From Burkholderiales bacterium (GTDB lineage: Bacteria; Pseudomonadota; Gammaproteobacteria; Burkholderiales; UBA6910): 64,000 bases of DNA. Below the pieces are notes generated by a model that worked only from the letters and a program-made list of their open reading frames with translations, was not told where the DNA came from and did no database searches. Positions 18,951 to 27,912 of the stretch are shown here, in pieces (position 1 is the stretch's first letter; every line of letters begins with the position of its first letter). Location of the stretch: NCBI GenBank assembly GCA_026005015.1, contig BPKG01000004.1:62001-126000 (forward strand), read 5' to 3'. A program made the position numbers and the translations under genes.

Positions 18951-20792
18951 ATGGCCAGAAGAACCCGGTTCGTGGACTCGGACATTCTCATCGTCGGCGG
19001 CGGCTTCGGCGGCTGCGGGGCCGCCTACGAAGCCCGTTACTGGGGCCGAGACCTGAAGATCGTCCTGGTGGAAAAGGCGAACATCGAAAGGAGCGGCGCC
19101 GTCGCCCACGGGCTCTCGGCGATCAACTGCTACATGGGCATGCGCTGGAACGAGAACCGGCCCGAGGACTTCGTGCGCTACGCCCGCGGCGACCTCATGG
19201 GCCTGGTGCGCGAGGACCTGGTCTACGACATCGCCCGCCACGTGGATTCCACGGTGCACAAGTTCGAAGAGTGGGGCCTGCCGATCATGAAGAACCCCCA
19301 GACCGGCCGGTACCTGAGGGAAGGCAAGTGGCAGATCATGATCCACGGCGAGAGCTACAAGCCCATCATCGCCGAGGCCGCCAGAAAAGCCGCGAGCGAG
19401 GTATACAACCGCATCATGGTCACCCACTTGTTGACGGACAGGAGCGACCCCAATCGCATCGCCGGCGCCGTCGGCTTCAGCGTGCGCAGCGGCGACTTCT
19501 ACGTCTTCCGGGCGAAGGCGGTGATCGTCGCCGCCGGCGGCGCTTCCCACATTTACCGGCCCAGAGCGATCGGCGAAGGCACCGGCCGGACCTGGTACGC
19601 GCCGTGGAGCAGCGCGTCGGCCTACGGTCTCCTGATACCGACGGGCGCGAAGATGATTCAAATGGAAAACCGCATCGTGCTTGCCCGCTTCAAGGACGGC
19701 TATGGCCCGGTCGGTGCCTGGTTCCTGCTGCTCAAGTCCCAGGCCACCAACGCCTACGGCGAAAGCTACGAGGCGAAGTACCTGGACCAGCTCAACGAGA
19801 TGGTGGGGGAAAAATACACCAAGAGCCATCCGTTTCCCACCTGCCTGCGCAACCACGCCATGATCGAGGAGATGAAGGCCGGCCGGGGCCCGATCTACAT
19901 GCAGACCCAGCACGTCCTCGACACCAAGGAAAAAGAGGAGATCGGCTGGGAGGATTTCCTCGACATGACCATCGGCCAGGCGGTGGTCTGGGCGTCCCAG
20001 AACATCGATCCCAAGGAGAGGCCCTCCGAGCTGATCACCTCCGAGCCCTATGTCATGGGCTCCCACGCCACCTGCTCCGGCGCCTGGGCGAGCGGGCCGG
20101 AGGACGTGGCGCCTGCGGATTACCAGTGGGGATACAACCGCATGACCACGGTGCAGGGGCTCTTCGGGGCGGGGGACACCATCGGCGGTTCCGCCCACAA
20201 GTTCTCCTCCGGCTCCTTCACCGAGGGAAGGCTGGCCGGCAAGGCGGCGGTCCGCTACGTCCTGGACCGGAAAGGCGACGAGCCCCGGCTGGACGAAACC
20301 CGGGTGAAGAAGCTCGAGCAGACCGTCTTCAAGCCGCTGGAAAACTACCGGGTGGGAAGGAACGAGATCGTCGCCGGCACCGTCGCTCCGGGCTACCTGC
20401 TGCCCCTTCACGGCCTGCAGCGGCTGGAGAAGCTCATGGACGAGTACGTGGGCGGCTACAGCACCTTTTACGTGACCAACGAACCGCTGCTCAACCGGGG
20501 CCTGGAGCTGCTCACCATGCTCAAGGAGGACCTCGAGCATCTCGGCGCCGAGGACCTGCACCAGCTCCAGCGGGCCTGGGAGCTCCACCACCGGGTCCTG
20601 ACGGCGGAAGCGGTGGCCCGGCACACCCTGTTCCGGCAGGAAACCCGCTGGCCGGGCTACTACTATCGCGCCGATTACCCGAAGCTGAACGACGCCGAGT
20701 GGCACGTTTTCACCGCCTCCCAATACGATGCCGACACGGGCGAATGGCACATGAGCAAGCTGCCCGTGCACCACATCGTTGAGCAGAAGTGA
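18951..20792 (+). CDS. aprA: adenylylsulfate reductase alpha subunit AprA
   Basis: 613-residue FAD subunit of APS reductase. The FAD motif is ILIVGGGFGGCGAAYEAR at the N-terminus; VAHGLSAINCYMG, GSHATCSGAW and HKFSSGSFTEGRLAGKA are AprA hallmarks. The frame is complete. With AprB and AprM it carries out cytoplasmic sulfite oxidation via APS; ATP sulfurylase (sat), needed to release sulfate, is not in this window. The stop overlaps the GTG start of the TSUP exporter gene. Confidence 0.96.
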   Translation: MARRTRFVDSDILIVGGGFGGCGAAYEARYWGRDLKIVLVEKANIERSGAVAHGLSAINCYMGMRWNENRPEDFVRYARGDLMGLVREDLVYDIARHVDSTVHKFEEWGLPIMKNPQTGRYLREGKWQIMIHGESYKPIIAEAARKAASEVYNRIMVTHLLTDRSDPNRIAGAVGFSVRSGDFYVFRAKAVIVAAGGASHIYRPRAIGEGTGRTWYAPWSSASAYGLLIPTGAKMIQMENRIVLARFKDGYGPVGAWFLLLKSQATNAYGESYEAKYLDQLNEMVGEKYTKSHPFPTCLRNHAMIEEMKAGRGPIYMQTQHVLDTKEKEEIGWEDFLDMTIGQAVVWASQNIDPKERPSELITSEPYVMGSHATCSGAWASGPEDVAPADYQWGYNRMTTVQGLFGAGDTIGGSAHKFSSGSFTEGRLAGKAAVRYVLDRKGDEPRLDETRVKKLEQTVFKPLENYRVGRNEIVAGTVAPGYLLPLHGLQRLEKLMDEYVGGYSTFYVTNEPLLNRGLELLTMLKEDLEHLGAEDLHQLQRAWELHHRVLTAEAVARHTLFRQETRWPGYYYRADYPKLNDAEWHVFTASQYDADTGEWHMSKLPVHHIVEQK

Positions 20793-21544
20793 CCCTGCTC
20801 CTTTTGCTGGTCGTCGCCTTCCTGGTGGGCGCCCTGATCGGCGCGGTAGGCATCGGGGGAATCCTGCTGATCCCCGCCCTCACCGCCTTGGCCGGGCTGG
20901 TCATCCACGAGGCGATGGCGACCGCTCTCTTCACCTTCCTCTTCACCGGGCTCCTCGGCACCTGGCTGTTCCAGCGCCGCGGCAGCATCGACTGGCGCCT
21001 GGCCGTGCCGGTGTGCGCCGGCGCCGCCGTGTTCGCCTTCTTCGGCGCCTGGGCCAACTCCCGGCTCCAGGCCCCCGCCCTCGGCGCCATCCTCGCCGGG
21101 ATCATCATCTTCGCCGGCGTCTATACCCTCGCTTCCTGGCACGGGGCGCCCAGCCCGGCGCTGGACGACCATCCGTCGGGACAGAAAGCGCTCCTCCTCG
21201 CGATCGGCGCGGTTTCCGGCTTCGGCTCCGGCCTCACCGGCGTGGGCGGCCCGGCCCTCTCCGTGCCCCTCATGGTCCTGTTCGGCTTCCCGGCGCTGCC
21301 CACCATCGGCGTATCCCAGGTGATCCAGATCCTGGCGGCCGCCTCGGGGACCCTGGGCAACCTGCAATACGGCACGATCAACTTCCAGGTGGCCGTCCCG
21401 GTCACGGTGATGGAGATCGTGGGCGTGGCGGTCGGGGTGAAGATCGTCCATGCCGTCAACGTCCAGCTCGTGCGCCGCTTCGTCGCCGTGCTGTGCGTCG
21501 TGGTGGGGGCGGGGCTCCTGGCGCGGGCCTTGAGCGTCGTGTAA
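20789..21544 (+). CDS. TSUP (TauE/SafE) family exporter, probably for sulfite or a related anion
   Basis: 251-residue membrane protein with about eight segments in two repeats, each with the family glycine motif (GALIGAVGIGG and GFGSGLTGVGGPA). Translation is coupled to aprA: its GTG shares bases with the aprA stop. TauE/SafE proteins export sulfite, sulfoacetate or other sulfur anions, so it probably relieves sulfite build-up during sulfur oxidation. Direction and substrate are inferred from family and context. Confidence 0.8.
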   Translation: MTLLLLLVVAFLVGALIGAVGIGGILLIPALTALAGLVIHEAMATALFTFLFTGLLGTWLFQRRGSIDWRLAVPVCAGAAVFAFFGAWANSRLQAPALGAILAGIIIFAGVYTLASWHGAPSPALDDHPSGQKALLLAIGAVSGFGSGLTGVGGPALSVPLMVLFGFPALPTIGVSQVIQILAAASGTLGNLQYGTINFQVAVPVTVMEIVGVAVGVKIVHAVNVQLVRRFVAVLCVVVGAGLLARALSVV

Positions 21545-21643
21545 GCCGCGAACGGGCACGAATTCTCGCGATTAAAACTGGTCGTTTTCTCATTCGTGGG
21601 CGTTCGCGTTCATTGGTGGCCGAAGAAGCCTTTGTGATCGATC

Positions 21644-22749
21644 ATGCAGGCGAGTCTTCTGGAGCCTCCCCTCACCGCCACCTTTCGCGCCCGCGGCGTC
21701 CCCCTGGACCCCTTCGGTCCCAGGCTCTTCGTTCCCCGCCATTTCGGCGATCCCCTCGCCGAGCAACGCGCCACCCGCACGAGCGCGGGCCTCTACGATT
21801 TCTCCTTCATGGCCTGCTTCGAAGCGCGCGGACCGGAGGCCCTGTCGTTTCTCCAGCGCCTACAAACCCGGGACCTGGAGGGGCTTGCCCCCGGGCGGCT
21901 CGCCTACACCCTGCTCCTGCGAGAGGACGGAAGCGTTTTCATCGACGCCACCGTCTGGCGCATCGGGGAGGCGCATTATTGGATCGTGACCGGGCGGCGC
22001 TCGGACATCGACCATGTGGGACGGGTGGCCGCGGATTTTGACGTCCAGATCCAGGACCGCTCCGGCCGGGACGCTGTCATCGCCCTCCAGGGGCCCGCCT
22101 GCGCCGCCCTGCTGCGACAGTGCGGCGCAGGCCCGTTGCCGGACTATTTCGGTTTCGTGGAAACCTGCGTGCTGGGTAAGCTGTGCCGGGTGGCCCGCAT
22201 CGGCTACACCGGGGAGCTGGGCTACGAAATTTTTGTCGATGGAGCAGCCACGAAGGCGCTGTGGGAAGGGCTGGTCGATGCGGGCCGGAGCGCCGGCCTC
22301 GCGGAATGCGGGTTCGCCGCGGCGGACGCGTCTGCGGGTGGAGGCCGGGATTCCTCCTCTTTTCACTCGGGAGCTGGCGCATCCCGCCACTCCCTCAGGA
22401 GCTCGGCCTCGGCCGGTTGCTCTCGGCCCGTAAGCGCTACTTGGGCGCGGCCGCCCTCGCCCGTCGCCCGGAGGGGAAAAGACTGGCAGGGCTTTTGCCC
22501 GAGCCGCGTTTCCAGGAGGAGGTGCTGGCTCTCGACCCGCCCCTGGGGCCGCCCGCGCCCGGCCGCGCCGTGCTGACCAGCGCGACCTTCTCCGCCCTAT
22601 TCGGCCGTACGCTCGCCATGGGGTTCGTGCACCCGGAGGACCGCTACCCGGGCACCCGGGTGCGCCTGGGACCCGGACTGACCGGGCGCGTGGCGCGGCT
22701 GCCCTTCTACGATCCGTTGAAGCGGGTGCCGAAAGGCTCCGCGGACTAA
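21644..22749 (+). CDS. GcvT-like tetrahydrofolate-dependent aminomethyl/methyltransferase, two frameshifts
   Basis: About 367 residues of the GcvT family. Signature segments are TSAGLYDFSFMACFEARGPEAL near the N-terminus (residues ~47-68) and the folate-site motif RIGYTGELGYEIF. Extra bases near 22332 and 22385 shift the frame; the C-terminal domain continues to PLGPPAPGRAVLTS and ends in DPLKRVPKGSAD. gcvH and gcvP are absent, so this is probably not glycine cleavage but a member of the wider group of folate-dependent demethylases. It converges on folD, with no bases between the two stop codons. Confidence 0.72.
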
Positions 22750-23638
22750 TCAGACCGCCACCCGGGTTCCGCCTTGCTTGAGCGCTCGCTCGAGCTGGCG
22801 TTCGGCGGCGGCGATGGTGTTGCCCAAGAGCATGGTCACCGTCATCGGCCCCACGCCCCCCGGCACCGGGGTGATCCAGGACGCCTTTTCCTTCACCGCG
22901 TCGAAGTCCACATCCCCCACCAGCCGCCCGTCCGGCAGCCGGTTGATGCCCACGTCGATCACCACCGCCCCCCGCTTGACCATGGGGGCGGTGATCAGCT
23001 TGGGCCGCCCCGCCGCCACCACCAGGATGTCGGCGAGGATAGTAAACTGGGCCAGCTCCCGCGTCTTGACGTGGCAGATGGCCACCGTCGCCTCCCGGGC
23101 CAGCAGCATCAAGCGCCATCGGCTTGCCCACGATGTTGGAAGCCCCCACCACCACCACGTTCTGCCCCTCGATGGGAATCCCGCTGTGCTCGAGCAGCAC
23201 TTGCACCCCGTAGGGCGTGCAGGGCGGAAAGACCGTGTCGCCGATCACCAGCCCCCCCACGTTGTACAGGTGAAAGCCGTCCACGTCCTTGGAAAGATCA
23301 ATGGCCTCCAGCAGTCGGCGCATGTTGTAGTGGGGCGGAAGAGGCAACTGCACAATGATGCCGTGGATGGCGGGATCGGCGTTGAGCGCCTGAATGGCCT
23401 GCAGCACCTCCTCCTGGGGAGTATCGGCGGGGAAGCTGTGCACCTCCGAGTGCAGCCCCACTTCCCGGCACGCCTTCACCTTGTTGCCCACGTACACCTT
23501 GGAGGCGGGGTTCTCCCCCACCATCACCACCGCTAGCCCCGGCACCACGCCCCGAGCCTTCAACGCCTCGACCCGGGCCCGGTAACCCGCTCGCACCTTG
23601 GCCGCCACGGCCACCCCGTCGATGATCTTCGCCGTCAC
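22750..23638 (-). CDS. folD: FolD, methylene-THF dehydrogenase/cyclohydrolase, one frameshift
   Basis: Interconverts 5,10-methylene-THF, methenyl-THF and 10-formyl-THF, about 295 residues. Key blocks are YVGNKVKAC (with the catalytic Lys), QLPLPPH and [12 protein letters not shown]; the C-terminal [16 protein letters not shown] is diagnostic. An extra base near 23110 breaks VGKPMALMLL. The GTG start at 23638 follows GAGGAG. It is the last gene of the long minus-strand run behind the Rieske/ABC operon (43 bp gap), which suggests it handles a C1 unit released by that pathway, though folD also has a housekeeping role. Confidence 0.92.
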
Positions 23639-23681
23639 TTTCGACTCCTCGCCCTTTTTCCGAAGACCCGCCCGTTCCCTC

Positions 23682-23873
23682 TCAAGCGGGCGTCAGGAAC
23701 CCGAGCACGATAAAAATCACGATGCTGGCACCGGTCAGGGCATAGGCGCAACGGTTGAGCCATGCGGCCCGCACATGCCCGAGCCGCTCCTGGAACAGGG
23801 AGGCGGCGAGCGCCGCCAGCGCTCCGACCACCGCCAGCGCGATCACCACTTCCCGGTTGAGCAGCCAGTCCAT
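23682..23873 (-). CDS. small two-helix membrane protein
   Basis: 63 residues with two hydrophobic segments (VVIALAVVGALAALAASLF and GASIVIFIVLGFLTP) joined by a short basic stretch. Its ATG overlaps the stop of the upstream ABC ATPase gene (ATGA), so it is co-translated with the transporter. No family is recognised. It could be a small subunit of, or stabiliser for, the importer. Confidence 0.7.
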   Translation of the reverse strand: MDWLLNREVVIALAVVGALAALAASLFQERLGHVRAAWLNRCAYALTGASIVIFIVLGFLTPA

Positions 23874-24760
23874 CAGCGTTTCGCTATCCTGCGGGAGTAG
23901 GCTTCCACGAAATCCGCCGCTGCCTTGCTGCCCCCGGCGAAGGATTTCATCGCCTCCTCGTGGAGCAGGGACAAGGCCTGCATTTTAATGTCGTTGGCCC
24001 GGTCGTTCTCGACGATATCCTTGAGCTTCCTGGGACGGGGGACGTCCACTTCCAGCACCGCTCGCACCCGAGTGGGGATGTTGGTCATGATAAGCAGCCG
24101 GTCGGCGAGAAAGATCGCCTCGTCGATGTCGGTGGTGACAAAAAAGTTGGTACGACGGGTCTCCTCGAAAAGCGCCGCGTAGTACTCCCACATCAACTCC
24201 TTGGTCATGGCGTCGAGCCCGCGGAACGGCTCGTCCAGGAGCATCACGGAGGGGTTGTTGATCATGGCGCGAGCCAGTTCCGCCCGCCGCTGCATGCCCC
24301 CCGAGAGCTGGTTCGGGTACTTGTCGCGGAATTGGGTGAGCCCCACCTTATCCAGCAGGAACTCGGCGAATTCCCGGTTTTTCTGCGTGTCCTCGCCCCG
24401 CGCCTTCGGCCCGTACATGATGTTCTCGTAAGTGGTCATCCAGGGGAACAGGGCTGTTTCCTGGAAGACGACCAGTCTGTCGTGACTTGGACCGCTCACG
24501 GGCTTTTCATCCAGAGTGATGGTGCCGCTCGAGGGCTGTTCGAAGCCCGCCATCAGGCGGATCAAGGTGCTCTTGCCGCAACCGGAGGGGCCGATCATCA
24601 CGGTGAGCTTGTGGCGCTGCACCGTGAACGAGCAATCCTTGACCACCTCCTTGGCGAACCGTTCCACGCCGTAGGACTTGCTGACCTGATTGACCTCGAT
24701 TTCCCCGGCCTGCACCTTGCCGAGGCCGGCTTTGGAGGTCGTTTTGAGTACCGTTGCCAT
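23873..24760 (-). CDS. ABC importer ATPase A (NrtD/TauB-like), lacks the H-loop His
   Basis: 295-residue ATPase of the nitrate/sulfonate/taurine importer family. Walker A GPSGCGKST, Q loop VVFQETALFPW, canonical signature LSGGMQ and Walker B VMLLDEP are all present. The H-loop, normally VTHD, reads FFVTTDIDEA, so the switch histidine is Thr; I checked this codon (ACC) on the minus strand. Its partner ATPase B has the His but a degenerate signature, so a heterodimer would have one normal and one degraded ATP site. A C-terminal extension of about 50 residues follows the core. Confidence 0.87.
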   Translation of the reverse strand: MATVLKTTSKAGLGKVQAGEIEVNQVSKSYGVERFAKEVVKDCSFTVQRHKLTVMIGPSGCGKSTLIRLMAGFEQPSSGTITLDEKPVSGPSHDRLVVFQETALFPWMTTYENIMYGPKARGEDTQKNREFAEFLLDKVGLTQFRDKYPNQLSGGMQRRAELARAMINNPSVMLLDEPFRGLDAMTKELMWEYYAALFEETRRTNFFVTTDIDEAIFLADRLLIMTNIPTRVRAVLEVDVPRPRKLKDIVENDRANDIKMQALSLLHEEAMKSFAGGSKAAADFVEAYSRRIAKR

Positions 24761-24780
24761 TGAAGCGCGCCTCCCGAGTT

Positions 24781-25611
24781 CTACCGGACCCTCAACCAGG
24801 GAGTGGACAATTCCCCCAGCTTGCGCACGATGCCGCTGGAGATGTACCCGGCGATGCCGATGGAGATCATGCCCACCACGATCTGCTCGTAGGACCCCCC
24901 GACGTAGGAGTTCCAGATGAAAAACCCGAGACCCCCGCCCGCTCCGCTCGCCTGGATAGCACCCCCGCCGCCGGAGATCATTTCCGCGGCCACCACCACC
25001 TCCCAGGTGATGCCCATGCCCACCGCCGCCCCCACCACGATGGAGGGCAATGTGCCGGGCAGGATGATGCGACGGAACACGTTCCAGCGCGTCGCCCCCA
25101 TGGAGCGGGCCGCCTGGAAATAGCGCACGTCGATGGACTTGGCGCCCCCCAGCACATTGATCACGATGGTGTAGAACGCCCCCAGGAAGGTGACGAAGGC
25201 GATAGACATCTCCTGGGTCGGCCAGAAAATGATGGAGGCCGGCACCCAGGCAAGGGGCGGGATCGGGCGCAACACCTCGAAGGGCGGGAACAGGACGCCG
25301 TAGGCCGTGCGGCTGATGGCCATCATGAGCCCGAAGGGAATGCCCACGATCATGGCCGCGATGAAGCCGGCGAACACCCGCAAGGTGCTCTTGTACCAGC
25401 TCAGCCAGTAGCCCAGATCGTAGAGCAGCCCGAGCCACACCTCGATCACCGACGAGGGGGCCGGCACCGCTCCGATCCAGGGCAGCTCGAAGCCGAACCA
25501 CTGTTTCCAGCGAGAGCCGACCTCCCAAAGGAGCACGAACACCGCGATGGATACAATGCCGCGCCCCACGGTGCGACTGAACAAGGTCTTCTTGATCGTT
25601 GCCACGTCCAC
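24781..25611 (-). CDS. ABC importer permease A (SsuC/TauC/NrtB-like)
   Basis: 276-residue inner-membrane permease with about six segments. The ATPase-docking EAA loop is AARSMGATRWNVFRRIILPG, and LRPIPPLAWVP is typical of the nitrate/sulfonate/taurine group. It sits between the two ATPase genes and has no extra domain, unlike the second permease of the cluster. The two permeases probably form a heterodimer. Confidence 0.88.
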   Translation of the reverse strand: MDVATIKKTLFSRTVGRGIVSIAVFVLLWEVGSRWKQWFGFELPWIGAVPAPSSVIEVWLGLLYDLGYWLSWYKSTLRVFAGFIAAMIVGIPFGLMMAISRTAYGVLFPPFEVLRPIPPLAWVPASIIFWPTQEMSIAFVTFLGAFYTIVINVLGGAKSIDVRYFQAARSMGATRWNVFRRIILPGTLPSIVVGAAVGMGITWEVVVAAEMISGGGGAIQASGAGGGLGFFIWNSYVGGSYEQIVVGMISIGIAGYISSGIVRKLGELSTPWLRVR

Positions 25612-25614
25612 GGA

Positions 25615-26478
25615 TCAACCCTCCTTCTCGCCGGCGGCGAAGGCTTTCAGCGCCTCCTCGTGCACCGCCTCCATGGTCTCGTCCATCAGCTCGCGGAAGC
25701 GCGGCGCCGTGAGCACGCCGTAATCCCGCGGATGGGGGATGTCCACTTCGAGGATTTTCTTCGGCTTGCACGGTCGCGTGGTCATGATGACCACCCGGTG
25801 CCCTAAGAAAATCGCTTCTTCCAGGTCATGGGTGATGAAGAAAATGGTGACCTTGTTCTTGTAGTAGATCTCCAGCAGCGCTTCGTGCATCACCGACTTG
25901 GTAAGGGAATCCAAGGCCCGGTACGGCTCGTCCAAGAGCAGCACCTTGGGATCGTTCATGAGGGCCCGCACGATCTCCACCCGGCGCCGCACCCCGGAGG
26001 AGAGCTCTCCCGGATAGCTCTGCTCGGTACCCGAGAGCCCTGCGTCCGCCATCATTCCCCGGGCTTTTTCGCACGCCTCCTTCCAGGTCATCTTGCCCTG
26101 CATGACCGGACCGAAGGCCACGTTCTCCAGCACGGTCTTCCAGGGGAAGAGGGCGCCGTTCTGGAACACCACGATGCGGTCGGGCCCCGGCTCCGCCTTG
26201 GGCTTGCCTGGCCCGCACAGCATTTCCCCGTCCAGGTAGATGGCGCCGGCGTTGATGCTGTGGAAGCCGGCGATGGCGTTGAGGAGCGTGGTCTTGCCGC
26301 ACCCCGAAGGGCCTACGATCATGCAGATCTCGCCGGGGGCGATGTCCACCGAGCAGTGGTCCACCGCCAGCACCGCCGCCCCGTCCGGGTCGTAGATCTT
26401 GACCACGTCCTGGATGCGGATGGCGCCCTTGCCCGTGGGGCTCAGCGGCGCGAAGTTGGCGGACGGCTCCCTCATCAT
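25615..26478 (-). CDS. ABC importer ATPase B, degenerate signature motif
   Basis: 287-residue ATPase of the same family as ATPase A. Walker A GPSGCGKTT, Q loop VVFQNGALFPWKT, Walker B VLLLDEP and H-loop FFITHDLEEA are normal. The ABC signature reads ELSSGVRRR instead of LSGGQ, checked on the minus strand. This complements the missing H-loop His of ATPase A. It starts with two Met codons overlapping the stop of the cNMP-permease gene. The C-terminal tail (about 50 residues after the core) resembles that of ATPase A. Confidence 0.87.
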   Translation of the reverse strand: MMREPSANFAPLSPTGKGAIRIQDVVKIYDPDGAAVLAVDHCSVDIAPGEICMIVGPSGCGKTTLLNAIAGFHSINAGAIYLDGEMLCGPGKPKAEPGPDRIVVFQNGALFPWKTVLENVAFGPVMQGKMTWKEACEKARGMMADAGLSGTEQSYPGELSSGVRRRVEIVRALMNDPKVLLLDEPYRALDSLTKSVMHEALLEIYYKNKVTIFFITHDLEEAIFLGHRVVIMTTRPCKPKKILEVDIPHPRDYGVLTAPRFRELMDETMEAVHEEALKAFAAGEKEG

Positions 26479-27821
26479 GATTGCCCTCCCAAAGCGAGCT
26501 CGCGAACTCGCCATTGCATCAGGTGATCGCCCACGATCCGCACCAGGGCGCTGGTGATATAGCCGACCGCGCCCAGGGTCACCATGCCGATGATGATGGT
26601 GGGGTAGCGCACGGTGGTGTAGGAGTTGTTGATCACGTAGCCCAGGCCGAACTGGCCGGATACCATCTCCGCGGCCACCAGGGAAAACCAGGCCACCCCC
26701 ACCGAGATCTGCAATCCGGTGAAGATGAAGGGCAGCGCCCCGGGGATGATGATGTGGCGGAAAGTCTGCCAGCGGCTCGCCCCCAGGCAATAGGCGGCGC
26801 GGAAATAGGACTCGTCGATGGACTGCACCCCCAGCATGGTGTTCAGCGCGGTAGCGTAAAACGAGGCGAGGAAGGTAAGGAAGATGACCGGCGTCTCTAG
26901 GCCCTTGAACATGAGAATCGCCAGCGGCACCCAGGCGAGGATCGGGATCGGCCGCAGCATCTCGAACACCGGAAACACGTATTCCTTGAACTTCGGCGAC
27001 CAGCCGAGGAACAACCCCAAGGGCACGCCAAGCGCGGTAGCCAGGAAGAAGGCGATGCCGACCCGTCGGCAGCTCACCCAGATGTGCTGGTAGTATTCGG
27101 GGGTATAAATGGAGAGGCCGTAGGCCGGGTCGGGGCTCAACCATTCCTTGACCACCGCGGTAAGCCCTGGCATCTGCTCGAATCGCGGCAGCTTCCATAC
27201 TTCCACCGCCAGGTACCAGAAGCCGAGAACCAGGGAAAAGCCGATCACCATGAGATAGGGGCGCGGGCTTCTCAGCCACTGGGCCAACCGGAACATGGTG
27301 AGCGCCAGCCCCGTCAACTGCTGGGGCGCCGCGCGCCGGCCCACCGGCCGCAGTTGCGCCACCCACTCCGGCACGGTGAAATCCCGGGTGATCATGGTGG
27401 CAAAGCGGCTCATCACCACGTCGCCCGTCTCCGGGTCCGACTCCAGGATGCGCAGCAGGGCGTCGCCGTTGATCGCCAGACACTCGGTATCTTCGACGGC
27501 GGTAGATTTGGCCAGCCGGTAGGGTTGGCTCTTGAGCAGTGCCGCCCAACCGAAAACCTCGCCGGGCCCCAGAATGCGCAGCAGGTTAGTGGCGCCGGCC
27601 CCCGGCCCGAGGACGTGCTCCACTCGCCCGCGTACCACCACGAACAGATCGTCGGCCCGGTCGCCGCGGTTATAGATCACTTCGCCAGCCTTATACGAGA
27701 CTCGCCGCGCCGCCCGCGCAATAGCTTCCAGCATCTCGTTGGAGACCACCTGGAACGGCATCGCGCTTTTGAGCAGGCCAACGGTGTCCTCCGTCCGGAC
27801 CGTCCTCGTGGCCAATTCCAT
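26475..27821 (-). CDS. cNMP-binding domain fused to an ABC importer permease
   Basis: 448 residues. Residues ~15-150 are a CRP-type cNMP-binding domain (PGEVFGWAALLKSQPYRLAK, then AINGDALLRILESDP); residues ~185-445 are a six-segment permease with EAA loop YCLGASRWQTFRHIIIPG and LRPIPILAWVP. There is no stop or frame change between them, so the fusion is real in this sequence. I know of no characterised importer with this layout. It suggests direct gating of transport by a small ligand, comparable in idea to the regulatory domain on NrtC. It lies 91 bp after the binding-protein gene and overlaps ATPase B. Confidence 0.88.
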   Translation of the reverse strand: MELATRTVRTEDTVGLLKSAMPFQVVSNEMLEAIARAARRVSYKAGEVIYNRGDRADDLFVVVRGRVEHVLGPGAGATNLLRILGPGEVFGWAALLKSQPYRLAKSTAVEDTECLAINGDALLRILESDPETGDVVMSRFATMITRDFTVPEWVAQLRPVGRRAAPQQLTGLALTMFRLAQWLRSPRPYLMVIGFSLVLGFWYLAVEVWKLPRFEQMPGLTAVVKEWLSPDPAYGLSIYTPEYYQHIWVSCRRVGIAFFLATALGVPLGLFLGWSPKFKEYVFPVFEMLRPIPILAWVPLAILMFKGLETPVIFLTFLASFYATALNTMLGVQSIDESYFRAAYCLGASRWQTFRHIIIPGALPFIFTGLQISVGVAWFSLVAAEMVSGQFGLGYVINNSYTTVRYPTIIIGMVTLGAVGYITSALVRIVGDHLMQWRVRELALGGQS

Positions 27822-27912
27822 GCCCGTTACCTCCTCCTGGGGTTTCGCTGAAGTAATTCTCGCCCCTGTGGGTCGGGGTGGCCGGCCGCCCAGCGGCCGG
27901 CCACCGTTGCTC

